Assembly: GCA_964276095.1 (NCBI GenBank)
Contig: CAXYDR010000003.1
Span: 744,001-808,000, forward strand
Source: GCA-2733415 sp964276095
GTDB taxonomy: Bacteria; Bacteroidota; Bacteroidia; Flavobacteriales; Flavobacteriaceae
Direction: 5' to 3'
DNA: 64,000 nucleotides
Within the stretch, counting starts at the first letter, position 1. Each line of letters opens with the position of its first letter. The notes under the pieces were generated by a model. The model was not told where the DNA came from. It searched no databases and worked only from the letters and a program-made list of their open reading frames with translations. This document shows positions 27,945 through 37,121 of this stretch, in pieces. The translations under genes and the position numbers were made by a program.

Positions 27945-29221
27945 ACTTTTAAAAGCTTTTTAGATTGATTTACAAATACCAATAATATTAAAATTGCACT
28001 AACACATAAACTAGCGCTGTAGGCATATATAAATCTATATATTAAATCGTATTCATAAAATAACGCAAAAAACAACAAACACCCAATAGGCACAGTTAAT
28101 TTCAATAAAAAAGCTTGAGTAAGTTGTTTGTTTCCAAGAAAATACCTGTAAAAAACTTCTACTATTGCAACACTACCGAGTGATAATATTAAAGTAAAAG
28201 TAATTGATTGTAACAAATATGTGTTTTGAATGTCAAGATTTAAAAGAGGCATTAAATAGTCACTAATCAAATAATACCCTAGTATTATACACAAATACAA
28301 CGCAATAGATATAGCAAATATTTTATATGATACTCGAATCATTTCTTCTGTATCACTTTTTATTTTTTTTGAAAAAACAGCAAACATTGGAGTTGCAATT
28401 GAAACTATAAATCCGTTAGCTAACATGGCTATCTTAAATGAAAGATCAAACAAAGCATAAAGACCAACATCTGCAACCATCAATATAAAAACATACCTCA
28501 TTATTGGCATAACCATACTATTCACTAAACCTATATTTAAGAATCCTAAAGTTTGCTTTATTACGTAAAGCAAGTGCTTTTTTTTTATAGCAACTATCTT
28601 CACTTTTGTTTTCATTTTTATAAAACAGAAATTAAAAACAAGCATCAGGACAGTAAGCGCTAGAGGAGTTAATATATAATACAAAACGTTTTGTGTAAAA
28701 AAGCTGATAATAAAGATAGTCGTATATAATAACGGCGTATAAATAGTCAAGCTTAAATTAACAATATGCATTAAGTAATTAGCTTCTAATATTGCTCTAC
28801 ATAAATTGTTTAATAACATTAAAATGAGCATTAAAAAGCCAACATTAAGCAATACATTTTTATAGGTACTCTGAATGTTTATGTTTTTCCCAAGTAACTC
28901 GACAGAGCATAATTGTAAGCTAATAAAAACAATTGTTAAAACTGCAATAATTATGATATTCACTACTAAAGCTGACGAAATAATTTTATTTTCCGACAAC
29001 TTATTTTCTCCGCTTAATAGGACAATAGATTTTGATAAACCTAAATCTATAATTGAGGAAACACTACTAAACAATAAAGTTAAACTTATAACACCATATA
29101 ATTCAATCCCCAATCGTTTTATTATTATCGGTAACAACAATAAGGTAACTAAGGATATGGTAAACGTTTTACCAGTGGAAACTAAAAAATTGGTTTTCAG
29201 ATATTTAGAAATACTGTTCAT
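27941..29221 (-). CDS. Wzx-like polysaccharide flippase (MOP superfamily)
   Basis: This 426-residue membrane protein has about twelve hydrophobic segments. The first reads KTFTISLVTLLLLPIIIKRL, with a following GVISLTLLFSSVSSIIDLGL, which is typical of MOP-family Wzx flippases. They flip the lipid-linked repeat unit to the periplasm. It is the first gene of the long minus-strand operon; 155 bp separate it from the upstream beta-barrel gene. No exact -7 box was found in that gap. Confidence 0.85.
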   Translation of the reverse strand: MNSISKYLKTNFLVSTGKTFTISLVTLLLLPIIIKRLGIELYGVISLTLLFSSVSSIIDLGLSKSIVLLSGENKLSENKIISSALVVNIIIIAVLTIVFISLQLCSVELLGKNINIQSTYKNVLLNVGFLMLILMLLNNLCRAILEANYLMHIVNLSLTIYTPLLYTTIFIISFFTQNVLYYILTPLALTVLMLVFNFCFIKMKTKVKIVAIKKKHLLYVIKQTLGFLNIGLVNSMVMPIMRYVFILMVADVGLYALFDLSFKIAMLANGFIVSIATPMFAVFSKKIKSDTEEMIRVSYKIFAISIALYLCIILGYYLISDYLMPLLNLDIQNTYLLQSITFTLILSLGSVAIVEVFYRYFLGNKQLTQAFLLKLTVPIGCLLFFALFYEYDLIYRFIYAYSASLCVSAILILLVFVNQSKKLLKV

Positions 29222-29376
29222 TTTACACCTTTATTATTTACTTTACATTTGAGATTGATATTAACTAACTAAATTAAAGTTACTTTTTTATGAGAACCAA
29301 TCTTGTTAAGATACCAATTACAAGTTAACGTTATTTCTTTGTCAAGCTCAATATTTGAGCTGCCAAACCAAAGAGT

Positions 29377-30075
29377 TTATCTGAAATACCAATCCGCGTG
29401 TGACCTCCTTTTTCCTATATAGAATTGAATTCCCACACTAAAACTCATGTGTTTTCCATTAATTTTTTTATAATTTTCGTATAGTAATTCACCATCGTAA
29501 TTATATTGAGAAACATAGCTCACAACATAAGAACCATCTATACTTAAAGCAAACGAGCGTGACAATTTATAAAGATAAGTACAACCTATACTTAAATTCC
29601 CAATACGTTCATACATTCGATCAAAATTCTTGTCTGGCATGAGTTCAAAACTGAAAACATTTGTGTTTTGATATTTTTTTAACACATCTGGGTATGCATA
29701 AGTAATTCCAACTCCCCCATGTAGCAATAATACATGTTCATTCATTGGTCTGTAAGAATGATTAAATACTTTACTTAAGTTTACTACACCTTCAATTCCT
29801 ACTCTTTGAAAAGTGTTTCCAAACTTATTATCAAATCGATTTTCGAATCGATTATAAGTATAATTAATTTTTACCCCAAAACGTTCATGAAACATATATC
29901 TAACCCCCAAATTTAGATTCTTAAACCCTATGTAGTCACTTCCTTTTATACCTTGCTGTGAACTTACAGGTGCGTGTATTCCAAAAGCAGTTTCTAACGA
30001 AAAAGAATTAAATTTTCTTTGCGCTATTATAACATTTGAGAAAAGCAAAACGAATATCAATAAATATCTACTCAT
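29377..30075 (-). CDS. Outer-membrane beta-barrel protein
   Basis: This 232-residue protein has a signal peptide (1-18, ending VIIAQ) and alternating amphipathic strands such as LNLGVRYMFHERFGVKINYT and HMSFSVGIQFYIG. This is the pattern of the small OmpA-like or OprD-like barrels that Bacteroidota use as surface proteins. The peptidoglycan-binding domain of true OmpA is absent. It lies at the head of the polysaccharide locus behind copy 2 of the 32-bp element, so it may be regulated with it. Role unknown. Confidence 0.7.
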   Translation of the reverse strand: MSRYLLIFVLLFSNVIIAQRKFNSFSLETAFGIHAPVSSQQGIKGSDYIGFKNLNLGVRYMFHERFGVKINYTYNRFENRFDNKFGNTFQRVGIEGVVNLSKVFNHSYRPMNEHVLLLHGGVGITYAYPDVLKKYQNTNVFSFELMPDKNFDRMYERIGNLSIGCTYLYKLSRSFALSIDGSYVVSYVSQYNYDGELLYENYKKINGKHMSFSVGIQFYIGKRRSHADWYFR

Positions 30076-30852
30076 TAAAAAAGCTATTGTTTTTATAATT
30101 TGTAATTAAATTAGATGCAAATCACCAATTACTTATAAATTTTAAATTACGCCTTTAGACTATACCGCTCTTGAATAATACTGAAATTAAAGAACGAGCA
30201 GAAACAACAATTATTGAGTTCTTATTAAAACAGAGCACTTTTTTAATTGTACAAGTCTTGTTGAATTTGACATATAAGTTAATGGGATAGGAAGCATAAA
30301 ACTTAACGCACTAATACACAGTCGCTTTGGTTTTGTAGAATACTTCCTTTAATTAAAGGTTACTCTTTTAAGTAAAACGTTACCCATTTAATTAAATTTT
30401 TATTGCATTTAACAGCTGACAGTTTAAAATTGAAAAAAACCAGGGCTTAATTTTAAATTAATGTTACCTGTTTTTTTCACCTCCTTCTCCCAAGGCTCTC
30501 TTTTCTTTAATCGTGAAGCTGTACTATTAATATCTGCCTTGACAAATCATCTTTTTAGATTTTTTTATGCCTTTAAAGAAAACATTAAAAAAGAATATGA
30601 TTTTGAAATTTATTGGACACATATAAACCCTCTAGTTTTTATAATAAACCTAGATTATTTTATATCTAATAAAAAATTGTGAAATCGTGTAAAGTGCTTT
30701 TTTATGTAAAGCTGAGAAAAACTCTTATAAAATAAAAAAAAAGCATCCCGATGATCCTCTAAAGGAATTTTGGGAAGCTTTCCATTGGTTTACTACTAAA
30801 CCATTGACAAACACAACATTTGTCAAAACAACACAACTAGCGTTTGGCGCAG
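30076..30852. other. Non-coding stretch with element copy 2 and hairpins
   Basis: No reading frame here has coding character. The stretch holds the second 32-bp element (30355-30386) and a cluster of hairpins at 30740-30826, of which two are clear: TGGTTTA/TAAACCA (30786-30792 with 30797-30803) and TTGACAAA/TTTGTCAA (30804-30811 with 30819-30826). Confidence 0.5.
30355..30386 (-). promoter_or_regulatory. 32-bp imperfect palindromic element, copy 2
   Basis: It starts AAAGGTTACTCT and ends AAAACGTTACCCA, matching copy 1 at 19237-19268 at 26 of 32 positions without gaps. It lies upstream of the beta-barrel gene that heads the polysaccharide locus. Confidence 0.45.
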
Positions 30853-30883
30853 AAAAAAGCTCCAACTTCTTGGAGCTTTTTTT
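30853..30883 (-). terminator. Terminator of tRNA-Asp copy 2
   Basis: AAAAAGCTCCAA pairs with TTGGAGCTTTTT just past the tRNA 3' end. It is the counterpart of the hairpin beside copy 1. Confidence 0.8.
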
Positions 30884-30892
30884 GCTATTTTG

Positions 30893-30966
30893 CGGTCTGG
30901 ACGGGATTCGAACCCGCGACCCCATGCGTGACAGGCATGTATTCTAACCAGCTGAACTACCAGACC
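30893..30966 (-). tRNA. tRNA-Asp (GTC), copy 2
   Basis: This is identical over 74 nt to the gene at 13691-13764, with the same GTC anticodon and cloverleaf. Both copies lie on the minus strand, about 17.2 kb apart, with the polysaccharide locus between them. Confidence 0.97.
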
Positions 30967-30984
30967 GTTTGCTTATAGCGAGTG

Positions 30985-31015
30985 CAAATATAGAACGGAT
31001 TTAACTCTCTGCCAA
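30985..31015 (-). promoter_or_regulatory. Promoter of tRNA-Asp copy 2
   Basis: Minus strand: TTG (31015-31013), 20 bp, TATATTTG (30992-30985), about 18 bp before the tRNA. Boxes and spacing equal those of copy 1. Confidence 0.8.
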
Positions 31016-31052
31016 AAAAACAACACATTTTTTTTAAATTAATTTCACCCAA

Positions 31053-31982
31053 CTAACCAAGTTTCTGTTTTTCAACTAGATAAGTATTAACTATTTTTTC
31101 AAAACTTTCAGAAACATCAACTGGGACATACTTAATTTTATATTTAGCACATTCCAATTTCACCTCATCAATGTAAACTTTAATTTTCTCAGCAAATACC
31201 TCTTTTATATTTTCTGGATACAAATCAATTTTTTCACCGGTTTCAACATCAACAAAACTCTTAGGAGTATTATCATAGTCAAAATTAACTTCTGTTTTAT
31301 AATCTAAGGTATGAAACAATACTACCTCGTGCTTATTATATTTTAGATGCTTTAAAGCACCAAACAGTTCTTCTTTATTTGATGAATACTGAAACATATC
31401 CGTGAAAAAGAAAACCAATGACCTTTTATGCAACTTCTCAGCAATCTCATGCAAGTACTTAACAGTGTTAGTATCTGCTATTTTTGGCTTTGATGTTAAC
31501 AACTGCTCTAATTGATTTGTGACTAAATTAAAGTGTCGTTCACTTCCTTTTTCTGAAACATGAAAATCATAGGCATTGCCATAAACACTTAAACCTACAG
31601 CATCTCTTTGCTTTTTTAATAAATTCATTAGTATTGCACTTGCCAAAACTGAAAAACCTATTTTATTTAAATTATCTACTGAGAAACTCTTTCTTGCTGG
31701 GTAATGCATTGAAGCGGAATTGTCAATAATTAAATGACAACGCAAATTAGTCTCTTCCTCATATTTTTTAGTATACAACTTGTCGGTTCTAGCAAACAAC
31801 TTCCAATCAATATGCTTTGTACTTTCACCGTTATTATACACTTTGTGTTCAGCAAATTCAGAAGAAAAGCCATGGAATGGACTTTTATGAATACCTGTAA
31901 TCATTCCTTCTACAACTTGGGACGCCAATAGCTGTAGATTGAAATATACTTTAGAGTTTTGTAATTCAGTTTTAATAGACAT
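31053..31982 (-). CDS. DUF58 domain protein
   Basis: The protein has 309 residues from the ATG at 31982 (MSIKTELQNSK). A longer frame exists upstream, but it runs through the thioredoxin terminator and is not credible. The DUF58 signature is clear: GEEVKxxDW-like GESTKHIDWKLFARTDKLY, then EEETNLRCHLIIDNSASMHY, a von Willebrand A-like MIDAS motif (DNSAS). Members of this family usually sit beside MoxR-type ATPases and other von Willebrand A proteins; none is visible here. The role is probably in envelope or stress functions. Confidence 0.85.
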   Translation of the reverse strand: MSIKTELQNSKVYFNLQLLASQVVEGMITGIHKSPFHGFSSEFAEHKVYNNGESTKHIDWKLFARTDKLYTKKYEEETNLRCHLIIDNSASMHYPARKSFSVDNLNKIGFSVLASAILMNLLKKQRDAVGLSVYGNAYDFHVSEKGSERHFNLVTNQLEQLLTSKPKIADTNTVKYLHEIAEKLHKRSLVFFFTDMFQYSSNKEELFGALKHLKYNKHEVVLFHTLDYKTEVNFDYDNTPKSFVDVETGEKIDLYPENIKEVFAEKIKVYIDEVKLECAKYKIKYVPVDVSESFEKIVNTYLVEKQKLG

Positions 31983-32006
31983 ATGATGCTTTAATCTTCT
32001 AAAAAT

Positions 32007-32041
32007 AAAAAAGGTTTGACATACTGCCAAACCTTTTTTTA
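32007..32041 (-). terminator. Terminator of the thioredoxin gene
   Basis: AAAAAAGGTTTG and CAAACCTTTTTT form a perfect stem around ACATACTGC, 22 bp after the thioredoxin stop. Confidence 0.85.
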
Positions 32042-32062
32042 TTTAATTCTAATAGCTAATGA

Positions 32063-32380
32063 CTACAATGCAGCATCGATAGCATCAGTATATACATTTT
32101 TAGGAGACACTCCTACTTGACGGCTAATCATTTCTCCTTTGTGGAATAATAATACCGTTGGTATGTTTCTAACTCCGTATTTAGCTGCAAATTCTTGGTT
32201 TGCATCAACATCAACCTTACCAACAACAGCTTTTCCTTCATATTCAGTACTCACTTCATCAATAACTGGTCCAACCATTCTACATGGTCCACACCAAGCT
32301 GCCCAGAAATCAACCAATACTGGCTTGTCTGAATTTAATACTACCTCTTCAAATGTTGCGTCTGTTATTTCTAATGCCAT
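32063..32380 (-). CDS. trxA: Thioredoxin
   Basis: This 105-residue protein is a complete cytoplasmic thioredoxin: VLVDFWAAWCGPCRMVGP holds the redox WCGPC site, and NIPTVLLFHKGE supplies the cis-proline loop. It keeps protein disulphides reduced with electrons from thioredoxin reductase. It has its own terminator downstream and a candidate -7 box upstream, so it is transcribed alone. It has no signal peptide. Confidence 0.96.
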   Translation of the reverse strand: MALEITDATFEEVVLNSDKPVLVDFWAAWCGPCRMVGPVIDEVSTEYEGKAVVGKVDVDANQEFAAKYGVRNIPTVLLFHKGEMISRQVGVSPKNVYTDAIDAAL

Positions 32381-32412
32381 TTTATTTATTTTTAATTATT
32401 TAATCTATTTCA

Positions 32413-32420
32413 CAAATGTA
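32413..32420 (-). promoter_or_regulatory. Candidate -7 box of trxA
   Basis: The minus strand reads TACATTTG, an exact TAnnTTTG match, giving a leader of about 25 nt before the trxA ATG at 32380. The -33 element is not convincing. Confidence 0.5.
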
Positions 32421-32498
32421 GTCAATTATTTTACGAATCCTTACAGTCATAAGTATTGGATTTTTCTATACAAGTATCAGTTTTCTTAATAGAAAAAT

Positions 32499-35400
32499 TT
32501 AATTCATCTTATATTTAATCCCTTGTTCCTTTAATAAATCCAGAAACTCATTTGTAATATTTATCTTCTCTGTTCTACTAATCATTGTTACCTTAAGTTT
32601 CTCTTGCATTTCATACACTATAAAACTCAATTGTTTTTCTCCTTTATTATTCCTTATTGTATCTTTTAAATCTAAGACTTTTTCATTCGTCAAGCCAACA
32701 ATATTCAGTTGAATAGTCAGTTTTCTTGACTGTTTATCCATTACATCTTGTAACTGCTCAAAGCTATTAAATTGAATTCTTGGATCACTTCTTTTACCGG
32801 TTTCTTTGTTTACCCAACCTGGCTTTACAAACAACTTAACATATACGAAAGAATTGATAATTAAAAAGTGACGTTGCTTTAAATATTCTTCTCCAAATAT
32901 TCTAAATTCATAAGCTTCTTTATAATCTTCGATAGTAAACATTGCCCATCCTTTTCCGTTTTTAGACACTCGATGCTCTACACTTGTTACTATCCCTGCA
33001 AATGACACCTCTCTGTTTACAAGTGGCTCTAAATCCTTTAAATGTCCTAAATGTGAATTACAGAAATACTTGATTTCATTTTCAAAATCATCTAACGGAT
33101 GTCCTGATATAAACACTCCTACTACATCACGCTCTTGAGATAATTTCTGCATCGTACCCCAGTCATCACAAGGAGGAACAACAGGTTCTGGGATTTGAAC
33201 ATCAGAAGCTTCTCCAAACAAACTTACTTGAGATGAATTTTGACTTTCCTGATATTTAGCTGCATACTTTAATACTTTTTCAATAAACATTTGTCCATCG
33301 CCAGCATCAAATAAATATTGTGCCCTATGAGTTCCTTGAAACGTATCAAACCCACCTGCTATTGCTAAATTTTCAAGTGCTTTTTTATTTGCTGCCCTTA
33401 AATCAATACGTTTTGCTAAATCAAAAACAGACTTATATTTTCCGTCTTTTTCTCTATGAGCAACAATGGTCGCAACAGCTCCACTACCTACTCCTTTTAC
33501 AGCTCCCATTCCAAAACGAACAGCATTTTGATCATTTACCGTAAACTTATAATAAGATTCATTTACACATGGCCCAAGAACCTCAAGTCCCATTCGCTTA
33601 CATTCGTCCATAAAAAACGTAACCTGCTTGATATCATTCATGTTATTGGACAATACCGCAGCCATATATTCCGCAGGATAATGCGCTTTTAAAAAAGCCG
33701 TTTGATAGGCTATCCAAGCATAACACGTAGAGTGTGATTTGTTAAATGCATAGGATGCAAATGCCTCCCAATCCGTCCAAATTTTCTCTAAAACTGTCTC
33801 ATCATGTCCTTTTTCTCCAGCCTGCTTAATGAATTTAGGCTTCATTTTAGCCAGTACAGAAATTTGCTTTTTACCCATTGCCTTACGCAATACATCAGCC
33901 TCACCCTTAGTGAAATCAGCTAATTTTTGCGACAATAGCATTACTTGCTCTTGATATACTGTAATACCATAAGTTTCCTCTAGGTATTCTTTACTCGCTT
34001 CTAAGTCATAAACTATCTCCTCAACCCCGTGTTTCCTATCAATAAAACTAGGAATATATTCTATCGGACCAGGACGGTACAAGGCATTCATTGCAATTAA
34101 ATCAGCAAAAACAGTCGGCTTTAATTCCTTCATGTATTTCTGCATTCCTGCAGATTCATATTGGAATATTCCTACCGTTTCTCCACGTTGGAATAACTCG
34201 TAAGTTTTAACATCTTCTAAATCGAAAGTTTCAGGATCAAGATCAACGTTATGTTTTAGCTTTACCAGTTTTACGGTGTCCTTAATTAAGGTTAGTGTTT
34301 TTAACCCCAAGAAATCCATTTTCAATAACCCAGCATCCTCAACAACAGAGTTATCAAACTGGGTACAGTACATTTCCGAATCCTTTGCCAAAGCTACTGG
34401 AACGAATTTGGTAATATCATCTGGGGTAATAATCACCCCACACGCATGAATTCCTGTGTTACGGACTGAACCTTCTAATATTCGTGCTTGATTAATGGTT
34501 TCTGCCTCTAAATCACTTCCTTCTGATAAATTTAGTAATTCATTAATATTATCAATCTCTTCAGAACGGAATTTTTCTTTTAACTCCTTTTCTGTTTTAC
34601 CAAATATTTTAGCAAGCTTAGTATTCGGTATTAACTTCGCAATTTTATCCGCTTCAAACAACGGTAAATCTAATACTCTGGCAGTATCTCTAATAGAAGA
34701 CTTTGCCGCCATGGTACCATAAGTAATAATTTGCGCTACTTGATTTGATCCGTATTTGTCAATTACATATTGCATAACACGACCACGACCTTCATCATCA
34801 AAATCAATATCAATATCGGGCATACTTACACGCTCCGGATTCAAAAAACGCTCAAAAAGTAAATCGTACTTAATCGGATCCAAATTGGTAATCCACAAAC
34901 AGTATGCTACTACTGATCCTGCCGCCGATCCACGACCAGGACCAACGGAAACATCCATTTTTCTGGCTTCTCGAATAAAATCTTCTACAATTAAGAAATA
35001 CCCAGGATATCCGGTTTTCTCAATTACCGATAATTCAAAATCCAGACGTTCCTTTATTGCTTCAGTAATTTCACCGTAGCGTATTTTTGCTCCCTCATAA
35101 GTAAGGTGCGCTAAAAAAGCATTTTCACCACGCTTACCTCCATCTTCTTTATCCTCTTCAAACTGAAACTGCTCAGGAATATCAAAAGCAGGTAATAGTA
35201 CATCCCTTGCTAAAGTATAGTGTTCAATTTTATCAACTACTTCTTGAACATTTGTAATAGAATCAGGCACATCTTTAAAGAGTGCCTTCATATCATCCTG
35301 ACTCTTAAAATAATATTCCTGATTCGGTAATCCGTATCTATATCCTCGACCTCGACCTATAGGCGTAGCTTGTTTTTCACCATCCTTTACACATAATAAA

Positions 35401-36881
35401 ATATCATGTGCATTTGCATCTTCCTGATTCGCATAATAGGTATTGTTTGTCGCAACAAGTTTAACATCATGTTTCTTAGAGAAGTCAATAAGCACTTTAT
35501 TTACACGCTTTTCATCTTCCTGATCATGGCGCATTAACTCAATATACAAATCGTCTCCAAATTCCTGCTTCCACCAAAGCAATGCTTCTTCAGCCTGATT
35601 CTCACCTATATTCAATACTTTACTAGGAACTTCTCCATACAAGTTACCGGTAAGCACTATAATATCTTCCTTATATTTTTTTACAACTTCTTTATCAATT
35701 CTTGGTACATAATACTTCCCATGTGTATGCCCAAGAGAAGACATTTTAGCTAAATTATGATACCCATTTTTATTTTTCGCAAGAAAAACTACCTGATATC
35801 CATTATCTTTTCGGGATTTATCTAAGTGATTTTCACATACAAACAATTCACACCCAATAATTCCTTTTAATGGTTTTTCATTGAATACTTCACCGTTTTC
35901 TTCTGCTTCCTTTCTTCGCTGCTCTACCCCTTTATTATTCCCTATTACTGCATTAATAAAATGAAACGCCCCCATCATGTTGGCATGATCAGTCATAGCT
36001 ACGGCATTCATACCGTTTTTAGCTGCAATTTTTACTAAGCCTTGTACAGGAATAGTTGATTGTAATACGGAATATTGAGAGTGGTTATGTAAATGTGAGA
36101 ATTGTGCTTCTTGCAAAGCAGTAAGATCCTGAACAACATCATCATTAGAAAAAATAGCCTCCGCTTCCTTTTCAATTCGCTTGCTTATTTTTTCAGATTC
36201 TCTTTTTAGGTTGATGTGTTTTAATCCAATTACCTGAACAGTATTCGGGTTTTTGGCATCAAACCTTTCGAAATAACCATCAGAAACGGCTAATTCTTCA
36301 GTAGTATAATTTCTTTTACGTATTAACTCGAAAAAACAACGTGTAGTTGCTTCAACATCGGCAGTTGCATTGTGTGCGTCTCCAAACCCTGTTCCGAATA
36401 AATGATTATGTAATTCTGTTAATGTTGGTAATTTAAATTTTCCTCCTCTACCTCCAGCTATCGCACATAAATTTGCTGTACGTTCGGTACAAGTATCTAA
36501 AACTGTAATTTCTTGTAGGTTATTCTCTATCCCTAATCTATGAAATTCAGCACCAACAATATTGGTATCAAACTTCACGTTCTGACCAACGACAAATTTT
36601 GACTTTGATAGAGCTATATTGAATTTCTCCAACATTTCTTTCAAATCAATTCCTTGCTCATTAGCTAAAGAAGTTGAAATACCATGTATTTTTTCAGCAT
36701 CATATGGTATATTAAACCCATCAGCTTTCACCAAATAGTCTTGGTGTTCAATACAATTCCCTAATTCGTCATGTAATTGCCAAGCAATTTGAATACATCT
36801 TGGCCAATTGTTAGAATCAGTTATTGGAGCATCCCATCGTTTTGGAAGCCCTGTAGTTTCAGTGTCAAAAATTAAATACAT
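32499..36881 (-). CDS. dnaE: DNA polymerase III alpha subunit with N-terminal proofreading exonuclease
   Basis: This 1460-residue protein begins with a DnaQ-type 3'-5' exonuclease (about 1-190; FDTETTGLPKRW, VGQNVKFDTNIVGAEF, GDAHNATADVEAT). A PHP domain follows (about 260-; FSHLHNHSQYSVLQST). The family-C polymerase core has GPGRGSAAGSVVAYCLWIT and MPDIDIDFDD with the catalytic aspartates. Then come helix-hairpin-helix and OB-fold regions. It copies the chromosome as the replicative polymerase. Carrying proofreading in the same chain is, as far as I know, common in Flavobacteriia. The minus strand shows TAAATTTG 5 bp before the ATG, so a very short leader is possible. Confidence 0.96.
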   Translation of the reverse strand: MYLIFDTETTGLPKRWDAPITDSNNWPRCIQIAWQLHDELGNCIEHQDYLVKADGFNIPYDAEKIHGISTSLANEQGIDLKEMLEKFNIALSKSKFVVGQNVKFDTNIVGAEFHRLGIENNLQEITVLDTCTERTANLCAIAGGRGGKFKLPTLTELHNHLFGTGFGDAHNATADVEATTRCFFELIRKRNYTTEELAVSDGYFERFDAKNPNTVQVIGLKHINLKRESEKISKRIEKEAEAIFSNDDVVQDLTALQEAQFSHLHNHSQYSVLQSTIPVQGLVKIAAKNGMNAVAMTDHANMMGAFHFINAVIGNNKGVEQRRKEAEENGEVFNEKPLKGIIGCELFVCENHLDKSRKDNGYQVVFLAKNKNGYHNLAKMSSLGHTHGKYYVPRIDKEVVKKYKEDIIVLTGNLYGEVPSKVLNIGENQAEEALLWWKQEFGDDLYIELMRHDQEDEKRVNKVLIDFSKKHDVKLVATNNTYYANQEDANAHDILLCVKDGEKQATPIGRGRGYRYGLPNQEYYFKSQDDMKALFKDVPDSITNVQEVVDKIEHYTLARDVLLPAFDIPEQFQFEEDKEDGGKRGENAFLAHLTYEGAKIRYGEITEAIKERLDFELSVIEKTGYPGYFLIVEDFIREARKMDVSVGPGRGSAAGSVVAYCLWITNLDPIKYDLLFERFLNPERVSMPDIDIDFDDEGRGRVMQYVIDKYGSNQVAQIITYGTMAAKSSIRDTARVLDLPLFEADKIAKLIPNTKLAKIFGKTEKELKEKFRSEEIDNINELLNLSEGSDLEAETINQARILEGSVRNTGIHACGVIITPDDITKFVPVALAKDSEMYCTQFDNSVVEDAGLLKMDFLGLKTLTLIKDTVKLVKLKHNVDLDPETFDLEDVKTYELFQRGETVGIFQYESAGMQKYMKELKPTVFADLIAMNALYRPGPIEYIPSFIDRKHGVEEIVYDLEASKEYLEETYGITVYQEQVMLLSQKLADFTKGEADVLRKAMGKKQISVLAKMKPKFIKQAGEKGHDETVLEKIWTDWEAFASYAFNKSHSTCYAWIAYQTAFLKAHYPAEYMAAVLSNNMNDIKQVTFFMDECKRMGLEVLGPCVNESYYKFTVNDQNAVRFGMGAVKGVGSGAVATIVAHREKDGKYKSVFDLAKRIDLRAANKKALENLAIAGGFDTFQGTHRAQYLFDAGDGQMFIEKVLKYAAKYQESQNSSQVSLFGEASDVQIPEPVVPPCDDWGTMQKLSQERDVVGVFISGHPLDDFENEIKYFCNSHLGHLKDLEPLVNREVSFAGIVTSVEHRVSKNGKGWAMFTIEDYKEAYEFRIFGEEYLKQRHFLIINSFVYVKLFVKPGWVNKETGKRSDPRIQFNSFEQLQDVMDKQSRKLTIQLNIVGLTNEKVLDLKDTIRNNKGEKQLSFIVYEMQEKLKVTMISRTEKINITNEFLDLLKEQGIKYKMN

Positions 36882-36955
36882 GGTCCAAATTTAAGCATAA
36901 AAAGAATGCTAATTTTAATTGCCGTTATGAAGTTGTAAACAGAATTAACATAAAT

Positions 36956-36984
36956 AAAGGGATGTCTAAAAAAAACATCCCTTT
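36956..36984. terminator. Hairpin between dnaE and the AlkB-like gene
   Basis: AAAGGGATGT and ACATCCCTTT form a perfect 10-bp stem. It lies past the 3' end of the minus-strand AlkB-like gene (stop at 37122) and probably ends that transcript. Confidence 0.65.
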
Positions 36985-37121
36985 CCTAAAATAATATTTA
37001 GGGAACTAACCTAAAAAACTAACTTGAAACAAAAATACATCTCTGATTAAGAAAATTGAACATCAAAAACCCGCTAAAAATTGTTTTGACGACTAAGGGT
37101 CCTTAAAACCCGATTAAACAA

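Noticed and set aside
30461..30682. 73-aa open frame on the plus strand
   Set aside because: No signal, motif or conserved-looking pattern; amino-acid use is that of AT-rich non-coding DNA, and it sits in a stretch with no coding neighbours.
30725..30925. 66-aa open frame over tRNA-Asp copy 2
   Set aside because: It starts inside the tRNA (GSRVRIPSRP) and runs through the terminator and hairpins.
31983..32030. Upstream extension of the DUF58 protein
   Set aside because: It reads through the perfect thioredoxin terminator and adds residues that do not belong to the family.
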